Source of the DNA: Prochlorococcus marinus str. MIT 9401
Lineage (GTDB): Bacteria; Cyanobacteriota; Cyanobacteriia; PCC-6307; Cyanobiaceae
NCBI RefSeq assembly: GCF_000760095.1
Contig: NZ_JNAR01000001.1
Location: forward strand, 1 to 64,000
Reading direction: 5' to 3'
Length of the DNA stretch: 64,000 bases
Program-made: the position numbers and the translations under genes
Shown: positions 8,205 to 18,466 of the stretch, piece after piece
How the letters are laid out: each line of letters opens with the position of its first letter
Numbering within the stretch: the stretch's first letter is position 1
The notes under the pieces: model-generated
The model's database searches: none
What the model was told of the DNA's origin: nothing
The model's input: only the letters and a program-made list of their open reading frames with translations

Positions 8205-8528
8205 TTAGGATGCTAATTCAATTTCAATTTTTTCTTTTAAGGTGCCAGAGTTATACATTTCGATAAGTATGTCAGATCCTCCAAGAAATTCTCCTTTTAA
8301 ATAAACTTGAGGTATTGTGGGCCAATCTGAATATTCTTTAATACCCTCTCTTATATCAAAATCACTAAGAACATCAAAAGTACTAAATTCAACACCTAGA
8401 GAGTTAAGAATTTGAACAACGTTGTTTGAGAATCCGCATTGAGGCATTAATTTAGTACCCTTCATAAAAACCATAATCGGATTAGATTCTATTAAGTTTT
8501 GGATTTTATCTTTAGTGTGATTTTCCAT
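8205..8528 (-). CDS. grxD: Monothiol glutaredoxin, CGFS type
   Basis: The product has 107 residues, the normal length for a single-domain Grx4. It has KGTKLMPQCGFSNNVVQIL with the CGFS active site, followed by the cis-Pro region WPTIPQVYLKGEFLGGSDI that binds glutathione. These proteins bind a [2Fe-2S] cluster with glutathione and pass it to apoproteins. Its gene follows the bolA gene by 3 nt on the same strand, and Grx4 and BolA proteins form heterodimers around the shared cluster, which supports the assignment of both. Confidence 0.95.
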   Translation of the reverse strand: MENHTKDKIQNLIESNPIMVFMKGTKLMPQCGFSNNVVQILNSLGVEFSTFDVLSDFDIREGIKEYSDWPTIPQVYLKGEFLGGSDILIEMYNSGTLKEKIEIELAS

Positions 8529-8531
8529 AAT

Positions 8532-8762
8532 TCAAATTGGAGTTTCTGTTTTTAGAGCCAGTGCGTGAATAGCCTCTGATGCTAATTCATCTTTAAGGGC
8601 AGAATAGACTAGTTGATGTTGTTTAACCAATGATAATCCATCAAACCTTGATGAAATTACTGTTACTTGTAAGTGATCATTACCTTTAAGATTTTCAACT
8701 TTTACTTGGGAATCTGGCAACTTCTTAGTTATTAAATCTATAACTTTTGATTTTGTAATCAT
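8532..8762 (-). CDS. BolA family protein
   Basis: I place the start at ATG 8762 ([20 protein letters not shown]), giving 76 residues; an ATG further upstream at 8825 would run into the neighbouring gene. The BolA fold is shown by the [16 protein letters not shown] segment, the conserved [12 protein letters not shown] helix and the terminal [11 protein letters not shown]. The His of HQLVY is in the position used for iron-sulphur ligation. It sits directly before grxD, its likely partner in cluster trafficking. Confidence 0.9.
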   Translation of the reverse strand: MITKSKVIDLITKKLPDSQVKVENLKGNDHLQVTVISSRFDGLSLVKQHQLVYSALKDELASEAIHALALKTETPI

Positions 8763-8772
8763 GATTATTATT

Positions 8773-9291
8773 TTAAAAACCCTTGTAAGTTGTTTCAACG
8801 AACCCCAATTGTAATAAATTCTCATATGCTTCTTTACCTTCAGTACTATTTGGAGTCATTAATCTAATTATTTCAACCAGTAGAGGTACTGCTACCTCTG
8901 GTTGTTCTTTTCTTTTATATAAAGAAGCTAGTCTAGCATTTGATTGTGCCCAGATTTTTATAGATTTTCTTCCTTTTTTATCCATCTCAAGTGGTATTCT
9001 TGCATCCAAACCTTTAAATGAACCGTTTAGATCTCTATAGAATCCAGCAAGTTGTTTTGCTAAATTCCTCGCTTTATCGTAAGCCTTCTTCGCTTTTTCA
9101 AAATCTCCATCCTTTACAAATTTGTCGCCCTCATCTATGTAATCTTTGACATCAGAGATTGAAAGTTTTTTATTTGTACTGGAAAGAACCTTATATTCAT
9201 TTGGATTTTTACTTTCTGCATAAGAAAAGTTCATATAAGTTGGTATCCCAAGAAAAATAAAAAATATTGGGATCATTTTTAAGAATTTCAT
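8773..9291 (-). CDS. Exported helical-repeat protein of unknown function
   Basis: The product has 172 residues. Residues 1-25 form a signal peptide ([23 protein letters not shown] followed by ES). The mature part looks like one or two TPR-type helix pairs: [24 protein letters not shown] and [22 protein letters not shown]. It would sit in the periplasm or thylakoid lumen, perhaps as a binding scaffold. It precedes bolA by 10 nt and may share its transcript. I cannot name a family beyond TPR-like. Confidence 0.78.
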   Translation of the reverse strand: MKFLKMIPIFFIFLGIPTYMNFSYAESKNPNEYKVLSSTNKKLSISDVKDYIDEGDKFVKDGDFEKAKKAYDKARNLAKQLAGFYRDLNGSFKGLDARIPLEMDKKGRKSIKIWAQSNARLASLYKRKEQPEVAVPLLVEIIRLMTPNSTEGKEAYENLLQLGFVETTYKGF

Positions 9292-9333
9292 ATTCTCATA
9301 ATTTATTAAGTTTAATATTAACTGATAATGGAT

Positions 9334-10008
9334 TTATCGACCTACATTTTTCAAAGCGATTTTTTCTGCTTTGTACATTCTTTTATACAAAATGTCATTA
9401 AAGTCTCTTGTTGATAAATTTGGATTTTTAGTTACTAACAAAGGATCTCCAAAGCATAAGGAGGCTTTACCTCTAATTTTAGGAGAGACCTGGCTGTATG
9501 CAATTCCAATTGGAATTATAAAAATTGAGCTTGACTTTTTTGCTGCCAATAAAGCCAGTCTATATAAACCCTCCTTAAGAATTAACTTTTTACCATATTT
9601 ATTAATTTTGCCTTCAGGGAAAACTACTAGTTGATTCTTTTTTTCTATTAGTTCAACAGCATACCTCAATACTGAAAGAGAAGGAGATAATTGATCAATG
9701 GGAAAACAACCAAGTCTTTTTAGGAACCAACCTTGGATCCCTTTCATTTCAGATTTTGTAACCATAAATCTGCAATCTTTATTAGTTACCCTTCTACCCA
9801 TTGCCCTAGTAAGAATTAATCCATCCCATCTAGATCTATGGGTTGGGGCTAAAATAATTGAAGAATTTTTGGGTATTGCAAAACTTTTATTTATTATTTT
9901 TATTTCAGTAAAAAAAGCTTTTATGACAATGTTTTGGGTAATAAACATTGCTAAAAAACCTAGAAGAGGATTTATACCATAATGAGTATCTATAGATTTT
10001 TTCTTCAA
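9334..10008 (-). CDS. plsC: 1-acyl-sn-glycerol-3-phosphate acyltransferase-like
   Basis: The product has 224 residues. The acyltransferase HX4D motif is present as APTHRSRWDGLIL, with VVFPEGKI further on as the glycerol-phosphate-contact motif. The hydrophobic segment GFLAMFITQNIVIKAFF near the N-terminus would place it at the membrane. It probably acylates lysophosphatidate to phosphatidate, the substrate of CdsA at 37190-38047. It is divergent from pdxJ, with 99 bp between starts. Other acyltransferases of the family share the motifs, so substrate is inferred. Confidence 0.88.
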   Translation of the reverse strand: MKKKSIDTHYGINPLLGFLAMFITQNIVIKAFFTEIKIINKSFAIPKNSSIILAPTHRSRWDGLILTRAMGRRVTNKDCRFMVTKSEMKGIQGWFLKRLGCFPIDQLSPSLSVLRYAVELIEKKNQLVVFPEGKINKYGKKLILKEGLYRLALLAAKKSSSIFIIPIGIAYSQVSPKIRGKASLCFGDPLLVTKNPNLSTRDFNDILYKRMYKAEKIALKNVGR

Positions 10009-10107
10009 TTTCGGTTAACTATATATTAATAATTTATAGGTTTGTAATTTTTTATTAGCTATTATTGGGCGGTTAATAGATTGTCTAGAAACTAAGATTT
10101 TAGAATT

Positions 10108-10824
10108 ATGACTACTTTAGGAGTAAACATTGACCATATTGCAAATGTAAGGCAAGCGAGGAAAACTATAGAACCTGACCCTGTACAATATGCTTTTTTA
10201 GCTGAATTAGGAGGTGCAGATTCAATAACAGTTCACCTGAGAGAAGATAGAAGACATATTCAAGATAGAGATGTATTTCTTTTAAAAGAAACAATAAAAA
10301 CAAAACTTAATTTAGAAATGGCTGCTACAGAAGAAATGTTAGAAATTGCTAAAAAACTTCTTCCAAATTACGTAACACTCGTACCTGAAAAAAGAGAGGA
10401 GGTTACTACTGAAGGAGGGTTGGATGTTAAAAGTAATTTAAAACATCTTAAGAAGTTCGTAAAAAGTTTAAAAGATTCCAGAATAGAGGTAAGTGCATTT
10501 ATTGATCCACTCTCTGAACAGATTAATTATTCCAAAGAAATAGGCTTTGATTTTATAGAGTTACATACTGGCAAATATGCTGAACTTACTGGGTACAGCC
10601 AATATGAAGAGCTTCAAAAGATTATTGAGTCTACATATGAAGCTAATGATCTAGGTTTAGTTGTTAATGCTGGGCATGGACTTAACTACAATAATGTTAA
10701 AAAAATTGCATCAATTAACAATATGAACGAGCTAAACATAGGTCATAGTATTGTTGCAAGGGCTTTAGCGGTAGGATTAGAAAAATCTGTTCGTGAAATG
10801 AAGTCACTTATTACCATAAATTAA
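10108..10824 (+). CDS. pdxJ: Pyridoxine 5'-phosphate synthase
   Basis: The product has 238 residues, the usual length. The N-terminus TLGVNIDHIANVRQARKT, the HLREDRRHIQDRD segment with its active-site His/Arg residues, VTLVPEKREEVTTEGG and the C-terminal NIGHSIVARAL are hallmarks of PdxJ. It condenses 1-deoxyxylulose 5-phosphate with amino-acetone phosphate to form vitamin B6 phosphate in the cytoplasm. It heads the long forward run to recD; ycf54 follows 8 nt after its stop. Confidence 0.97.
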   Translation: MTTLGVNIDHIANVRQARKTIEPDPVQYAFLAELGGADSITVHLREDRRHIQDRDVFLLKETIKTKLNLEMAATEEMLEIAKKLLPNYVTLVPEKREEVTTEGGLDVKSNLKHLKKFVKSLKDSRIEVSAFIDPLSEQINYSKEIGFDFIELHTGKYAELTGYSQYEELQKIIESTYEANDLGLVVNAGHGLNYNNVKKIASINNMNELNIGHSIVARALAVGLEKSVREMKSLITIN

Positions 10825-10832
10825 ATATTAAA

Positions 10833-11150
10833 ATGAAAACATATTACTTCGTTGCAGCAAGTGAAAAATTTTTAACGGTTGAGGAACCACTTGAAGAAAT
10901 TTTGAAAGAGAGGGAGAGGAATTATAAAGAAAATAACAAAGAAATAGATTTTTGGCTTTTAAAAAACCCATCATTTTTGCAAACTACTCAATTTTTTGAT
11001 CTAAAATCAAAGATTCCATCACCCCCAGCAGCTGTCATATCGACAGATAAAAAATTTATAACTTTCTTGAAGCTTCGTTTAGAGTTTGTTGCTGTTGGGG
11101 AATTCGAATTTCCTAATGCAGAAATAACTGATCCATTTAAAGTTGAGTAA
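10833..11150 (+). CDS. ycf54: Ycf54, Mg-protoporphyrin monomethyl ester cyclase factor
   Basis: The product has 105 residues. It opens YYFVAASEKFL and holds EIDFWLLKNPSFL, VISTDKKFITFLKLRLEFV and GEFEFP, all typical of the Ycf54/DUF2488 family. In cyanobacteria and plastids Ycf54 is needed for stable, active AcsF-type oxidative cyclase, which forms ring E of chlorophyll. It lies between pdxJ and recC in the same transcription direction; the link to these neighbours looks like packing rather than shared function. Confidence 0.93.
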   Translation: MKTYYFVAASEKFLTVEEPLEEILKERERNYKENNKEIDFWLLKNPSFLQTTQFFDLKSKIPSPPAAVISTDKKFITFLKLRLEFVAVGEFEFPNAEITDPFKVE

Positions 11151-11167
11151 TATATCCAACTAATAAA

Positions 11168-14100
11168 TTGCTCAATCTATATAAGTCAAACAAAATTGAA
11201 GTAATAAGTGATCTGTTGGCTGAAGAATTAAAAATATGTCCTCCTCTAATAACTGAGAAATTAGAGATAGCGGTTCCAAATTATTTTTTGGGCAATTGGT
11301 TACGTGAACAAATAACTATTAAAAACAAGATAAGTGCTCTTTATGAATTAAAGACAATATCCAGTTATACCGAATCATTATTGATAAAATTTTTTCCTGA
11401 AATTGATATGAGTTTATGGAATTTTGAGTCAATTAAATGGGGCATTATTGATTCACTAGAAGAATTAAATAGCTTTAAAGAATCATCGCCACTTAGCCAT
11501 TGGATTAATAAATATTTGGATAATAAAAAGACGATTGATGGAGACATATATAATCTTATAAAAAAAATCACGAATAATTTTATTGATTATCTTATTTTTA
11601 GACCTGAAATTATTAGTGAATGGAATAGATATAAAATAGATTCTGTAAATCTTTTTAAGAATTTAAATTCGAATCAATATTGGCAACCTATTTTATATAA
11701 ACTCTTAGAGAAAAAAATATCTGAAAAGCCTTCATGTTTATACATGATTGAAGTAATAAAGAATTTAAGAAAAATTAAGAAATTTCAAATTAAAGTACCT
11801 AATCAAATTTATATTATTTCCGATAATAACTTATCTAGACTACATATTAAATTTTATTCAGAACTTTCAAAATTTACTAAGGTAAATTTATATTTATTAT
11901 CTGCAGGAGATGATTTATGGAACAGAATAAATTGTCTTGAAGGTAAGTTGGAATTCGATGATAATGAAAGCAAATTTAATTTAAATAATACAAATATAGA
12001 GAAAATATTTGGCAAATTTGGAGCGAACTTTCAGAAATTAATTGAGGAAAATATTTATGAGGAAGGTATAAATTATAAAAATAATCAAATATACATTGAT
12101 CCAACAAATTTTCATGATAAGAAGGATATTCCTCTTCTTAATCAAATACAAAAAAGACTAATTGATAATAATAGAAATGATTTTATAGTAAATGAAAGGG
12201 ATGATTCAATAATACTTTGTGAGCATTTTAATCAGCATAGCCAATTAGAATATATAAGAAAAAAAATTATAGAAATAATAAATTCTTGCGAGAATATTAA
12301 ATATAGTGATATAGCTGTTTTATCTCCACAAACTAATCAAATTAAACCTTATCTCAAGTATATCTTTAATAATGAGTTAATTAATGGTGAAAAGATACCT
12401 TATTTTTTTATAGATGAGGATAATAATGATTCTCCAGAGATTTATAAATTTTTAATTGATATTATAGACATAGCAAATGAGAAAATTACACTTGAAAAAA
12501 TAGATTATTTTCTTTCTAAAAAAGTAACTCAGAACATTTTTGATTTTGATATTACTGAGAAGGATGAAATTATTTTCTTACTTACCCAAGTTGGTTTTCA
12601 TTGGGGATTAGATTCCAATGAAAGATTAGGTGAAGAAAAAAATACCCTTGAGTGGTGTATAAATAGAATTACTTTAGGTTTAATTTATGACAAAGAAGAC
12701 AATTTAATAAATTTTAATTTAAAACCATTTAGCCTAAATAATATAAGTTTGGATTTAAAAAAATGGGTTAAATTATTAATTGATTTTAAAAAATATATTA
12801 ATTTGCTAAGGGGATCTTTTTCATATAGATCTTGGATTGAAAAGATAAAGTTTATATTAAAAAGTATTGCTGATTCTAATGCAAAGTTTAATTTAGAAAT
12901 AAGTGAAATAAATAGAATTTTTGATAATTACGAAATACCTTTAATACCTAATGATCTTATTTTGTTAAATGTTTTTAGAGAGATATTAATTTCTTGCATA
13001 AATAAAGCAAAATATCAAAGAAAATCACGTATTAACAAGATCCTAGTAAGTGATATTGAAAATTCACGGCTTATTCCACATAAGGTTATCTTTCTCATAA
13101 ACATGAATAGTGTTTATTATCCCAAATTATCAAAGAATGAAAATATAAATTTATTAAATAATAAATATCACCTCGGCGATCCATCAGTTTTTGAAAGAGA
13201 GAAATATGCATTTCTTGAGTTGTTAATTGCCTGTAGAGATAAATTTATAATTACTTGGGTAAAGAATGACAAAAACAATAAAAAATTGGATGTTTCTTTT
13301 CCTATAAAAGAGTTAATTTCTTTTTTTGATAGATTTTTAAACAAAGGCCAAAGAGAACTAATAATTAAATATTATGATTTAAATAAAAAAGAAATAATTC
13401 ATCTTGCTAGTTCTAAGATTATTAAAAGTAATTACTCTTTAGTAGAATTTTTAGATTGGAATGAAAAAAAATATGATATTAAAAACTATAAATTATCAGA
13501 ACTGATTTATTGGTTCAAGAATCCACAAAAATATTGGTTAAATAAAAAAAATATTTCTCCCAAGCAAATATTTGTTCATCATCCAGATGAGGAGTATGTA
13601 AGTAATTTGCAAAAGTCGCAACTAATTACAAAAATTATCCAGGAATTAGAAATTGATAACCAAAATTTTATTGGTGATGTAAAAAAATTGAATATTAATG
13701 ATCAATTGGTTGAAAATGGGATTATTATGCCCAAAAATAGTTTTCCTATAAAAGAAAAAGAAATCAAAGATCTATTAGAGAGTTTATCTGCAATTTTGAC
13801 TCAACATAACGAGATTAATAGAATTTATGCTAAATCAAATGGAAATAAAGAAGAATATTTCGTCGCTGATGATACCGTAATTGAAATAATTCATGCGAAG
13901 CTAAGTTTAAGTCGTTTGATAGAGGCTTGGATAAAATCACTATTCATTTCTTCTTTAAAAAAGAATATAAAAAATACTAAAGTAATTTTTAGAACAGAAA
14001 ATCATTATAATTCGCAAATTATTCAACCGCCCGGAGTAATTGAATCAAATTTAATTTTGGAAGACTACATTAATATTTTTAAAAATTATTCTGAAAAATG

Positions 14101-14347
14101 TTTACCTCTCCCTCCAGAAAGTACTTATAAATACGTAGAAGCAAAAATAAAATCAAAAAATGAGAAAAAAGCTTTTACTGATAGATGGATTGGTAATAAA
14201 TTTTTTTCTAAAGGTGAAAAAGATAATATCGAAATGAAATTGTGTTTTGGAGATGAAAAAGAACCAGATTTCTTTTTTGGAAATAATAATTTTGATAAAT
14301 TATCATTCAGATTATATGGTCCTCTTATTGAAGCATTAAAGAAATAA
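11168..14347 (+). CDS. recC: Exodeoxyribonuclease V subunit gamma (RecC)
   Basis: The product has 1059 residues from a TTG start, close to the usual RecC length. The N-terminus LAVPNYF-type region (LEIAVPNYFLGNWLREQI), the IYIISDNNLSRLHIKFYSELS stretch and the RIPHKVIF-like core match RecC, an inactivated helicase plus nuclease-fold C-terminus that reads Chi in RecBCD. Conservation is low, and position next to recB and recD is the best support. The coding sequence is extremely AT-rich: 12 G/C in the 60 bases 11581-11640. Confidence 0.88.
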   Translation: MLNLYKSNKIEVISDLLAEELKICPPLITEKLEIAVPNYFLGNWLREQITIKNKISALYELKTISSYTESLLIKFFPEIDMSLWNFESIKWGIIDSLEELNSFKESSPLSHWINKYLDNKKTIDGDIYNLIKKITNNFIDYLIFRPEIISEWNRYKIDSVNLFKNLNSNQYWQPILYKLLEKKISEKPSCLYMIEVIKNLRKIKKFQIKVPNQIYIISDNNLSRLHIKFYSELSKFTKVNLYLLSAGDDLWNRINCLEGKLEFDDNESKFNLNNTNIEKIFGKFGANFQKLIEENIYEEGINYKNNQIYIDPTNFHDKKDIPLLNQIQKRLIDNNRNDFIVNERDDSIILCEHFNQHSQLEYIRKKIIEIINSCENIKYSDIAVLSPQTNQIKPYLKYIFNNELINGEKIPYFFIDEDNNDSPEIYKFLIDIIDIANEKITLEKIDYFLSKKVTQNIFDFDITEKDEIIFLLTQVGFHWGLDSNERLGEEKNTLEWCINRITLGLIYDKEDNLINFNLKPFSLNNISLDLKKWVKLLIDFKKYINLLRGSFSYRSWIEKIKFILKSIADSNAKFNLEISEINRIFDNYEIPLIPNDLILLNVFREILISCINKAKYQRKSRINKILVSDIENSRLIPHKVIFLINMNSVYYPKLSKNENINLLNNKYHLGDPSVFEREKYAFLELLIACRDKFIITWVKNDKNNKKLDVSFPIKELISFFDRFLNKGQRELIIKYYDLNKKEIIHLASSKIIKSNYSLVEFLDWNEKKYDIKNYKLSELIYWFKNPQKYWLNKKNISPKQIFVHHPDEEYVSNLQKSQLITKIIQELEIDNQNFIGDVKKLNINDQLVENGIIMPKNSFPIKEKEIKDLLESLSAILTQHNEINRIYAKSNGNKEEYFVADDTVIEIIHAKLSLSRLIEAWIKSLFISSLKKNIKNTKVIFRTENHYNSQIIQPPGVIESNLILEDYINIFKNYSEKCLPLPPESTYKYVEAKIKSKNEKKAFTDRWIGNKFFSKGEKDNIEMKLCFGDEKEPDFFFGNNNFDKLSFRLYGPLIEALKK

Positions 14348-14349
14348 AA

Positions 14350-14823
14350 ATGTATAAATTTCAATTAAAAAATTTTTTAAATGCTGCCTATGAACTAATA
14401 CTTGTTTTTTTACAGTTCTTTATTATTAGTCTCCATTTTTTTAAATGGGATTTTATTCCACAAATACAAATAATTCGAGTTAGTTCTTTATCTTATTTAT
14501 CGGGTTTTTTTATTATTATAATCTCTTTCATAATATTGTTAATTTCGATTAAAGATTTAGGTAGAAATTTATCCCCTTTCCCAACACCTATAAAAAATAG
14601 CAATCTTGTTACTACAGGAATTTATAGCTTTACTCGTCACCCAATGTACTATTCTTTAATATTTGTTTCCTTTGGCATTTTTATAACAAAGCTATCTACT
14701 TATTATTTATTTTTAACACTAAGTCTGGGTTTAATAATTAAATTTAAGATTGCTTTAGAAGAGAAATATTTAAACAATAAATTTAAAAAATATTTGCTTT
14801 ATAAAAATGAGGTTAAATATTAA
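14350..14823 (+). CDS. Membrane methyltransferase of the isoprenylcysteine/phospholipid type
   Basis: The product has 157 residues with about four membrane helices. Near the C-terminus lies the family core LVTTGIYSFTRHPMYYSLIF followed by EEKYLNNKFKKYLLYKNEV, as in ICMT and PEMT-like enzymes that use S-adenosylmethionine on a lipid or prenylated substrate. It begins 2 nt after the recC stop and ends 12 nt before recB, so it is embedded in the recCBD operon. The substrate cannot be read, and nothing links it to recombination. Confidence 0.82.
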   Translation: MYKFQLKNFLNAAYELILVFLQFFIISLHFFKWDFIPQIQIIRVSSLSYLSGFFIIIISFIILLISIKDLGRNLSPFPTPIKNSNLVTTGIYSFTRHPMYYSLIFVSFGIFITKLSTYYLFLTLSLGLIIKFKIALEEKYLNNKFKKYLLYKNEVKY

Positions 14824-14835
14824 TTCAATAAAGAT

Positions 14836-17800
14836 ATGGATATTAACCAAATTAAATTAGATAATAAATTTAAATTAGTAGAGGCAAGTGCAGGAACTGG
14901 CAAAAGTTTTACTTTGGCTCACCTAGTTTTAAGAAACGTTTTGGAAAAAAAAATTAAACCAGATGAGATACTCTTATTAAGTTTTACAAAAAATACGTGT
15001 TATGAATTACGAGATAAAATACTTTTGAGATTTATGGATTTAAAATTATATTTGCAAAATCATAATGAAATTAAGATAGATAATACTCTTAAGGATTGGT
15101 ATCTGAAATTTAAGGAGAATCAAAAATCTAAGGACAAAACTATATCCGAAATTGATAATTTTGTTAATGAAATTTATAAATTACAAGTAACTACATTCCA
15201 TGGGTTTTGCAATAATATTATTGATGAATATAGTATTGAAATAGGTGTAACTCAAGATCCGTATATTGAGAATAATATAGATAACTTGTACAAAGATGTA
15301 ATAGATAATTTGTGGATTGATGATTTTCTAAATCTTAATCCTGCGCTAATTGCAGCAGTAAGCCACAAAAAAATAAATTCTAGATTTGGAGGAAGAATCA
15401 ATAAGTCATTTTTCGTGGAAATTCTTAAAAATATAGATCAAGAAAATATTTGTAAATTTCAAATAAATAATAAATATAAGATAATTGATATAAATAATTA
15501 TTTTATTGAATTTTTTTATTTAAATTGGAACGAGTTTTGTGATGAATGGAATAAGAAAGGTAAGGCATTATTTTTACAACTTATAGAGTTAGGAAAATTA
15601 ATTAAGGATGGTGGTGGTAAAAGTCAAATATATTCAGCAAACCCTAGAAAAGATAAGTTTAATCAAGTAATTTGTTGGATTCAAGAAATCAACAAAAGGC
15701 TTAATTATCAAAATTGTATTGATTTTATATATGAAATTTCTAAAGATGATCTTTTATTTAAATATTTTTCTAATGAAAATATATCTAAAGAAATCAAAAA
15801 ACATAATCTGGAATTAGATTTTACTAAATTTAATTCATTACAAGATAAAATTTATAAAATAAAAGAAGGGTTCTATACCGAATTTGTAAGAATATTTACC
15901 CAATTAGCTTATATAAAATTAATTGAATTAAAGAAAAAATTTTCTATATTGAACTTTAATGATCTTATTAAGACTGTAGAAAATAAATTTCTAAATTCAG
16001 AAATTAGCAATATTAGTACGCTATCTAAGATTCAAAAAAGATTTAAATGTGTCTTAGTAGATGAATTTCAAGATACAGATAATACTCAGTGGAATTTAAT
16101 AAAAAAGTTCTTTAATACTAAAAATCATTTTTTGCTATGTGTAGGTGATCCAAAACAAGCCATCTACAAATTTAGAGGTGGAGATATTGAGACATACTTA
16201 GATGCAAGATCTAATGCAATCGAAGTTTTTAGTCTTACAGATAATTATAGATCCTCAAAAAAGTTAATTGATGTTATTAATAAACTTTATAGCAATGGAC
16301 TTAAATTATCAAAACTAAACTATAGGAAATTAAACTCTAGAATCAATGAAAATAATAATTCTGAATTTAAATTCCAAGATGTATTTGAAATTGTAGAATT
16401 TTCAAAAAAAGAGACCAATATAGAGGATCTTGTAATTCATTACATAGTTGACTTTATTTTAAATAATAAGGAAATTGATATTAATAAAATTGCGATCCTT
16501 ACATTAAATAATTCTCAATGCTTAGATTTGAAAAACAAATTAAATCAGCTTAATCTCCCATGCAAAATTCAAAATAAACAAAATATTTTTGATACAGAAG
16601 CAAGTTCTTTAATATTTTTATTGATTGAATGTTTATTAAATCCCAGGGTTATTAAAAATATAAATTTGCTTTCTACTTCAAAGTTTATAGAAATTAAATT
16701 AGTAGAATTTTTTAATGATGGAATTAGTAATAGTTCAGAAATTTTGATGAATAATTGCATTACTTGGTCTCAGGAACTTAGAGAAAAAGGGTTTTTAAAT
16801 ATTGTTAACGAACTTCTTATAAATTATAAATCATCTTCAATTATTCATGATTCAGATTTAAATTCAAATTTATTTCAACTTTCAGAAATTGTTGAAGAAG
16901 AATTAATAAAAAATGATTTTAATCTCAATAAAGTTTTTTACTGGTATAAAAATCAGTTAGATCATTCTTTAAGAATTTGTACTGGAGAAGATTTTTTGAC
17001 GAAAGATTATAATCTTCAAAATGGAATAAATCTTTCTACCATTCACAGTAGTAAGGGCTTAGAATTCGAAATGGTTCTATGTCCATATCTCTCAATTATT
17101 TCAAAAAAGTCAAATAAAATTAAAGGACCTATTTGGAAATCAAATATTGATAAAAATATATATATTAATATTTCTAATAATTACTCGAAGGTTGAAAAAT
17201 TTAAATTTCTAGAAGAAGAAGATTTATTTAAAGAAAGTGAGAGGTTAGTTTATGTAGCACTTACAAGGAGTAAATATAAACTTATAGTTTTTAATGATTT
17301 AGAAGATACAAATAATATCTTAAATAATGATTTACTTAATAATTTGGAAAATATTGATATTTATAAGTCTAATTTTGAAGATAGTAGTTTAGAAAAAGAG
17401 AAAATTAAAGAAATTTTTTCTAAGTTCAAAATTAACCAATTTAATAATAATCTTTGGAAAATCGATAAAGTTAATAAAAAAATATCTAAAGAATTTAATT
17501 CTGATCAATTGATTTCTTATTCAAGTTATTCTTCTTGGATACGTAAAGATAAAAATATTGAAGCTGTAATTAATCAATATAAGCATTATGAAGACAATAT
17601 ATCAATTGTCAAAGAGTCTAACTTTAAGAAATCAAAGAATTATCCTAATTATTTTTCTTTTCCAAATCCCTTAAGTGAATTTCCAAAAGGAAATATTGCT
17701 GGGACTTGCTTGCACAAAATAATAGAAAGATTTGATTTCAGAAACGATACTAATCAAGAATTAATTGATTTAATTATTGAGGAATTGGATTTTCATCAAA

Positions 17801-18465
17801 TCGATACTTCATTTGCTTCTAAAGTAAAAGATGCAATTTTAAGAATTATAAATATATCTTTAGGAACTGAATTACAAAATAAGAAACTAGTTGATATCCC
17901 AAATGAATATTTACTCAAGGAAGTTAAATATGATCTAACACTATCATATGAAGGAAGAAATATAGAATCTCATGATATATCAAGATGCTTTCTTTTAGAT
18001 CCGGAATATGAATTTGGAGGAGAATATGCAGACAAAATAAATGATCTTCAAATTATGAATAAAGGCTTTCATTCAGGATGTATTGATTGTGTTTTCCCTG
18101 TAGGTAATACATTAGAAGATAGCAAATGGTGGGTACTTGATTGGAAAAGTAATTTGATTTCTGGAAGTGATAATAGTGATTGTTTACCAAAAAACTATAA
18201 CTATAAAAATATGAGAGATGAAATGATTAAACATCATTATCCCTTGCAATCTCATCTTTATTTATTAGCTTTACATAGATTATTAAAGTGGAGACTTAAA
18301 AATTATCAACCACATAAAAATCTAGGAGGATATATTTATTTGTTTTTAAAGGGATTGCCAGATATTGAATTATTTGAAAAATCTAATTCGAAAGATATAT
18401 CTCCAGGTGTTTTTATTAGTAATGCCCCTATAAAGAGAATTAGTTATTTAGATAACCTTTTTTAG
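14836..18465 (+). CDS. recB: Exodeoxyribonuclease V subunit beta (RecB)
   Basis: The product has 1209 residues. It has the UvrD-like helicase Walker A ASAGTGKSFTLAHLVL at about residue 15, LVDEFQDTDNTQW as motif II, GDPKQAIYKFRGGD as motif III, LSTIHSSKGLEF as motif V and YVALTRSKYKL as motif VI. The C-terminal nuclease domain keeps GTCLHKIIE, the acidic residue in CIDCVFPV and the catalytic D1102-W-K in VLDWKSN. Helicase and nuclease both look intact, so it should unwind and degrade DNA from double-strand ends together with RecC and RecD. Confidence 0.95.
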   Translation: MDINQIKLDNKFKLVEASAGTGKSFTLAHLVLRNVLEKKIKPDEILLLSFTKNTCYELRDKILLRFMDLKLYLQNHNEIKIDNTLKDWYLKFKENQKSKDKTISEIDNFVNEIYKLQVTTFHGFCNNIIDEYSIEIGVTQDPYIENNIDNLYKDVIDNLWIDDFLNLNPALIAAVSHKKINSRFGGRINKSFFVEILKNIDQENICKFQINNKYKIIDINNYFIEFFYLNWNEFCDEWNKKGKALFLQLIELGKLIKDGGGKSQIYSANPRKDKFNQVICWIQEINKRLNYQNCIDFIYEISKDDLLFKYFSNENISKEIKKHNLELDFTKFNSLQDKIYKIKEGFYTEFVRIFTQLAYIKLIELKKKFSILNFNDLIKTVENKFLNSEISNISTLSKIQKRFKCVLVDEFQDTDNTQWNLIKKFFNTKNHFLLCVGDPKQAIYKFRGGDIETYLDARSNAIEVFSLTDNYRSSKKLIDVINKLYSNGLKLSKLNYRKLNSRINENNNSEFKFQDVFEIVEFSKKETNIEDLVIHYIVDFILNNKEIDINKIAILTLNNSQCLDLKNKLNQLNLPCKIQNKQNIFDTEASSLIFLLIECLLNPRVIKNINLLSTSKFIEIKLVEFFNDGISNSSEILMNNCITWSQELREKGFLNIVNELLINYKSSSIIHDSDLNSNLFQLSEIVEEELIKNDFNLNKVFYWYKNQLDHSLRICTGEDFLTKDYNLQNGINLSTIHSSKGLEFEMVLCPYLSIISKKSNKIKGPIWKSNIDKNIYINISNNYSKVEKFKFLEEEDLFKESERLVYVALTRSKYKLIVFNDLEDTNNILNNDLLNNLENIDIYKSNFEDSSLEKEKIKEIFSKFKINQFNNNLWKIDKVNKKISKEFNSDQLISYSSYSSWIRKDKNIEAVINQYKHYEDNISIVKESNFKKSKNYPNYFSFPNPLSEFPKGNIAGTCLHKIIERFDFRNDTNQELIDLIIEELDFHQIDTSFASKVKDAILRIINISLGTELQNKKLVDIPNEYLLKEVKYDLTLSYEGRNIESHDISRCFLLDPEYEFGGEYADKINDLQIMNKGFHSGCIDCVFPVGNTLEDSKWWVLDWKSNLISGSDNSDCLPKNYNYKNMRDEMIKHHYPLQSHLYLLALHRLLKWRLKNYQPHKNLGGYIYLFLKGLPDIELFEKSNSKDISPGVFISNAPIKRISYLDNLF

Positions 18466-18466
18466 A

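Noticed and set aside
8763-8825. N-terminal extension of the BolA gene
   Set aside because: The extra 21 residues overlap the end of the preceding gene and fall outside the BolA fold; ATG 8762 gives the normal length.
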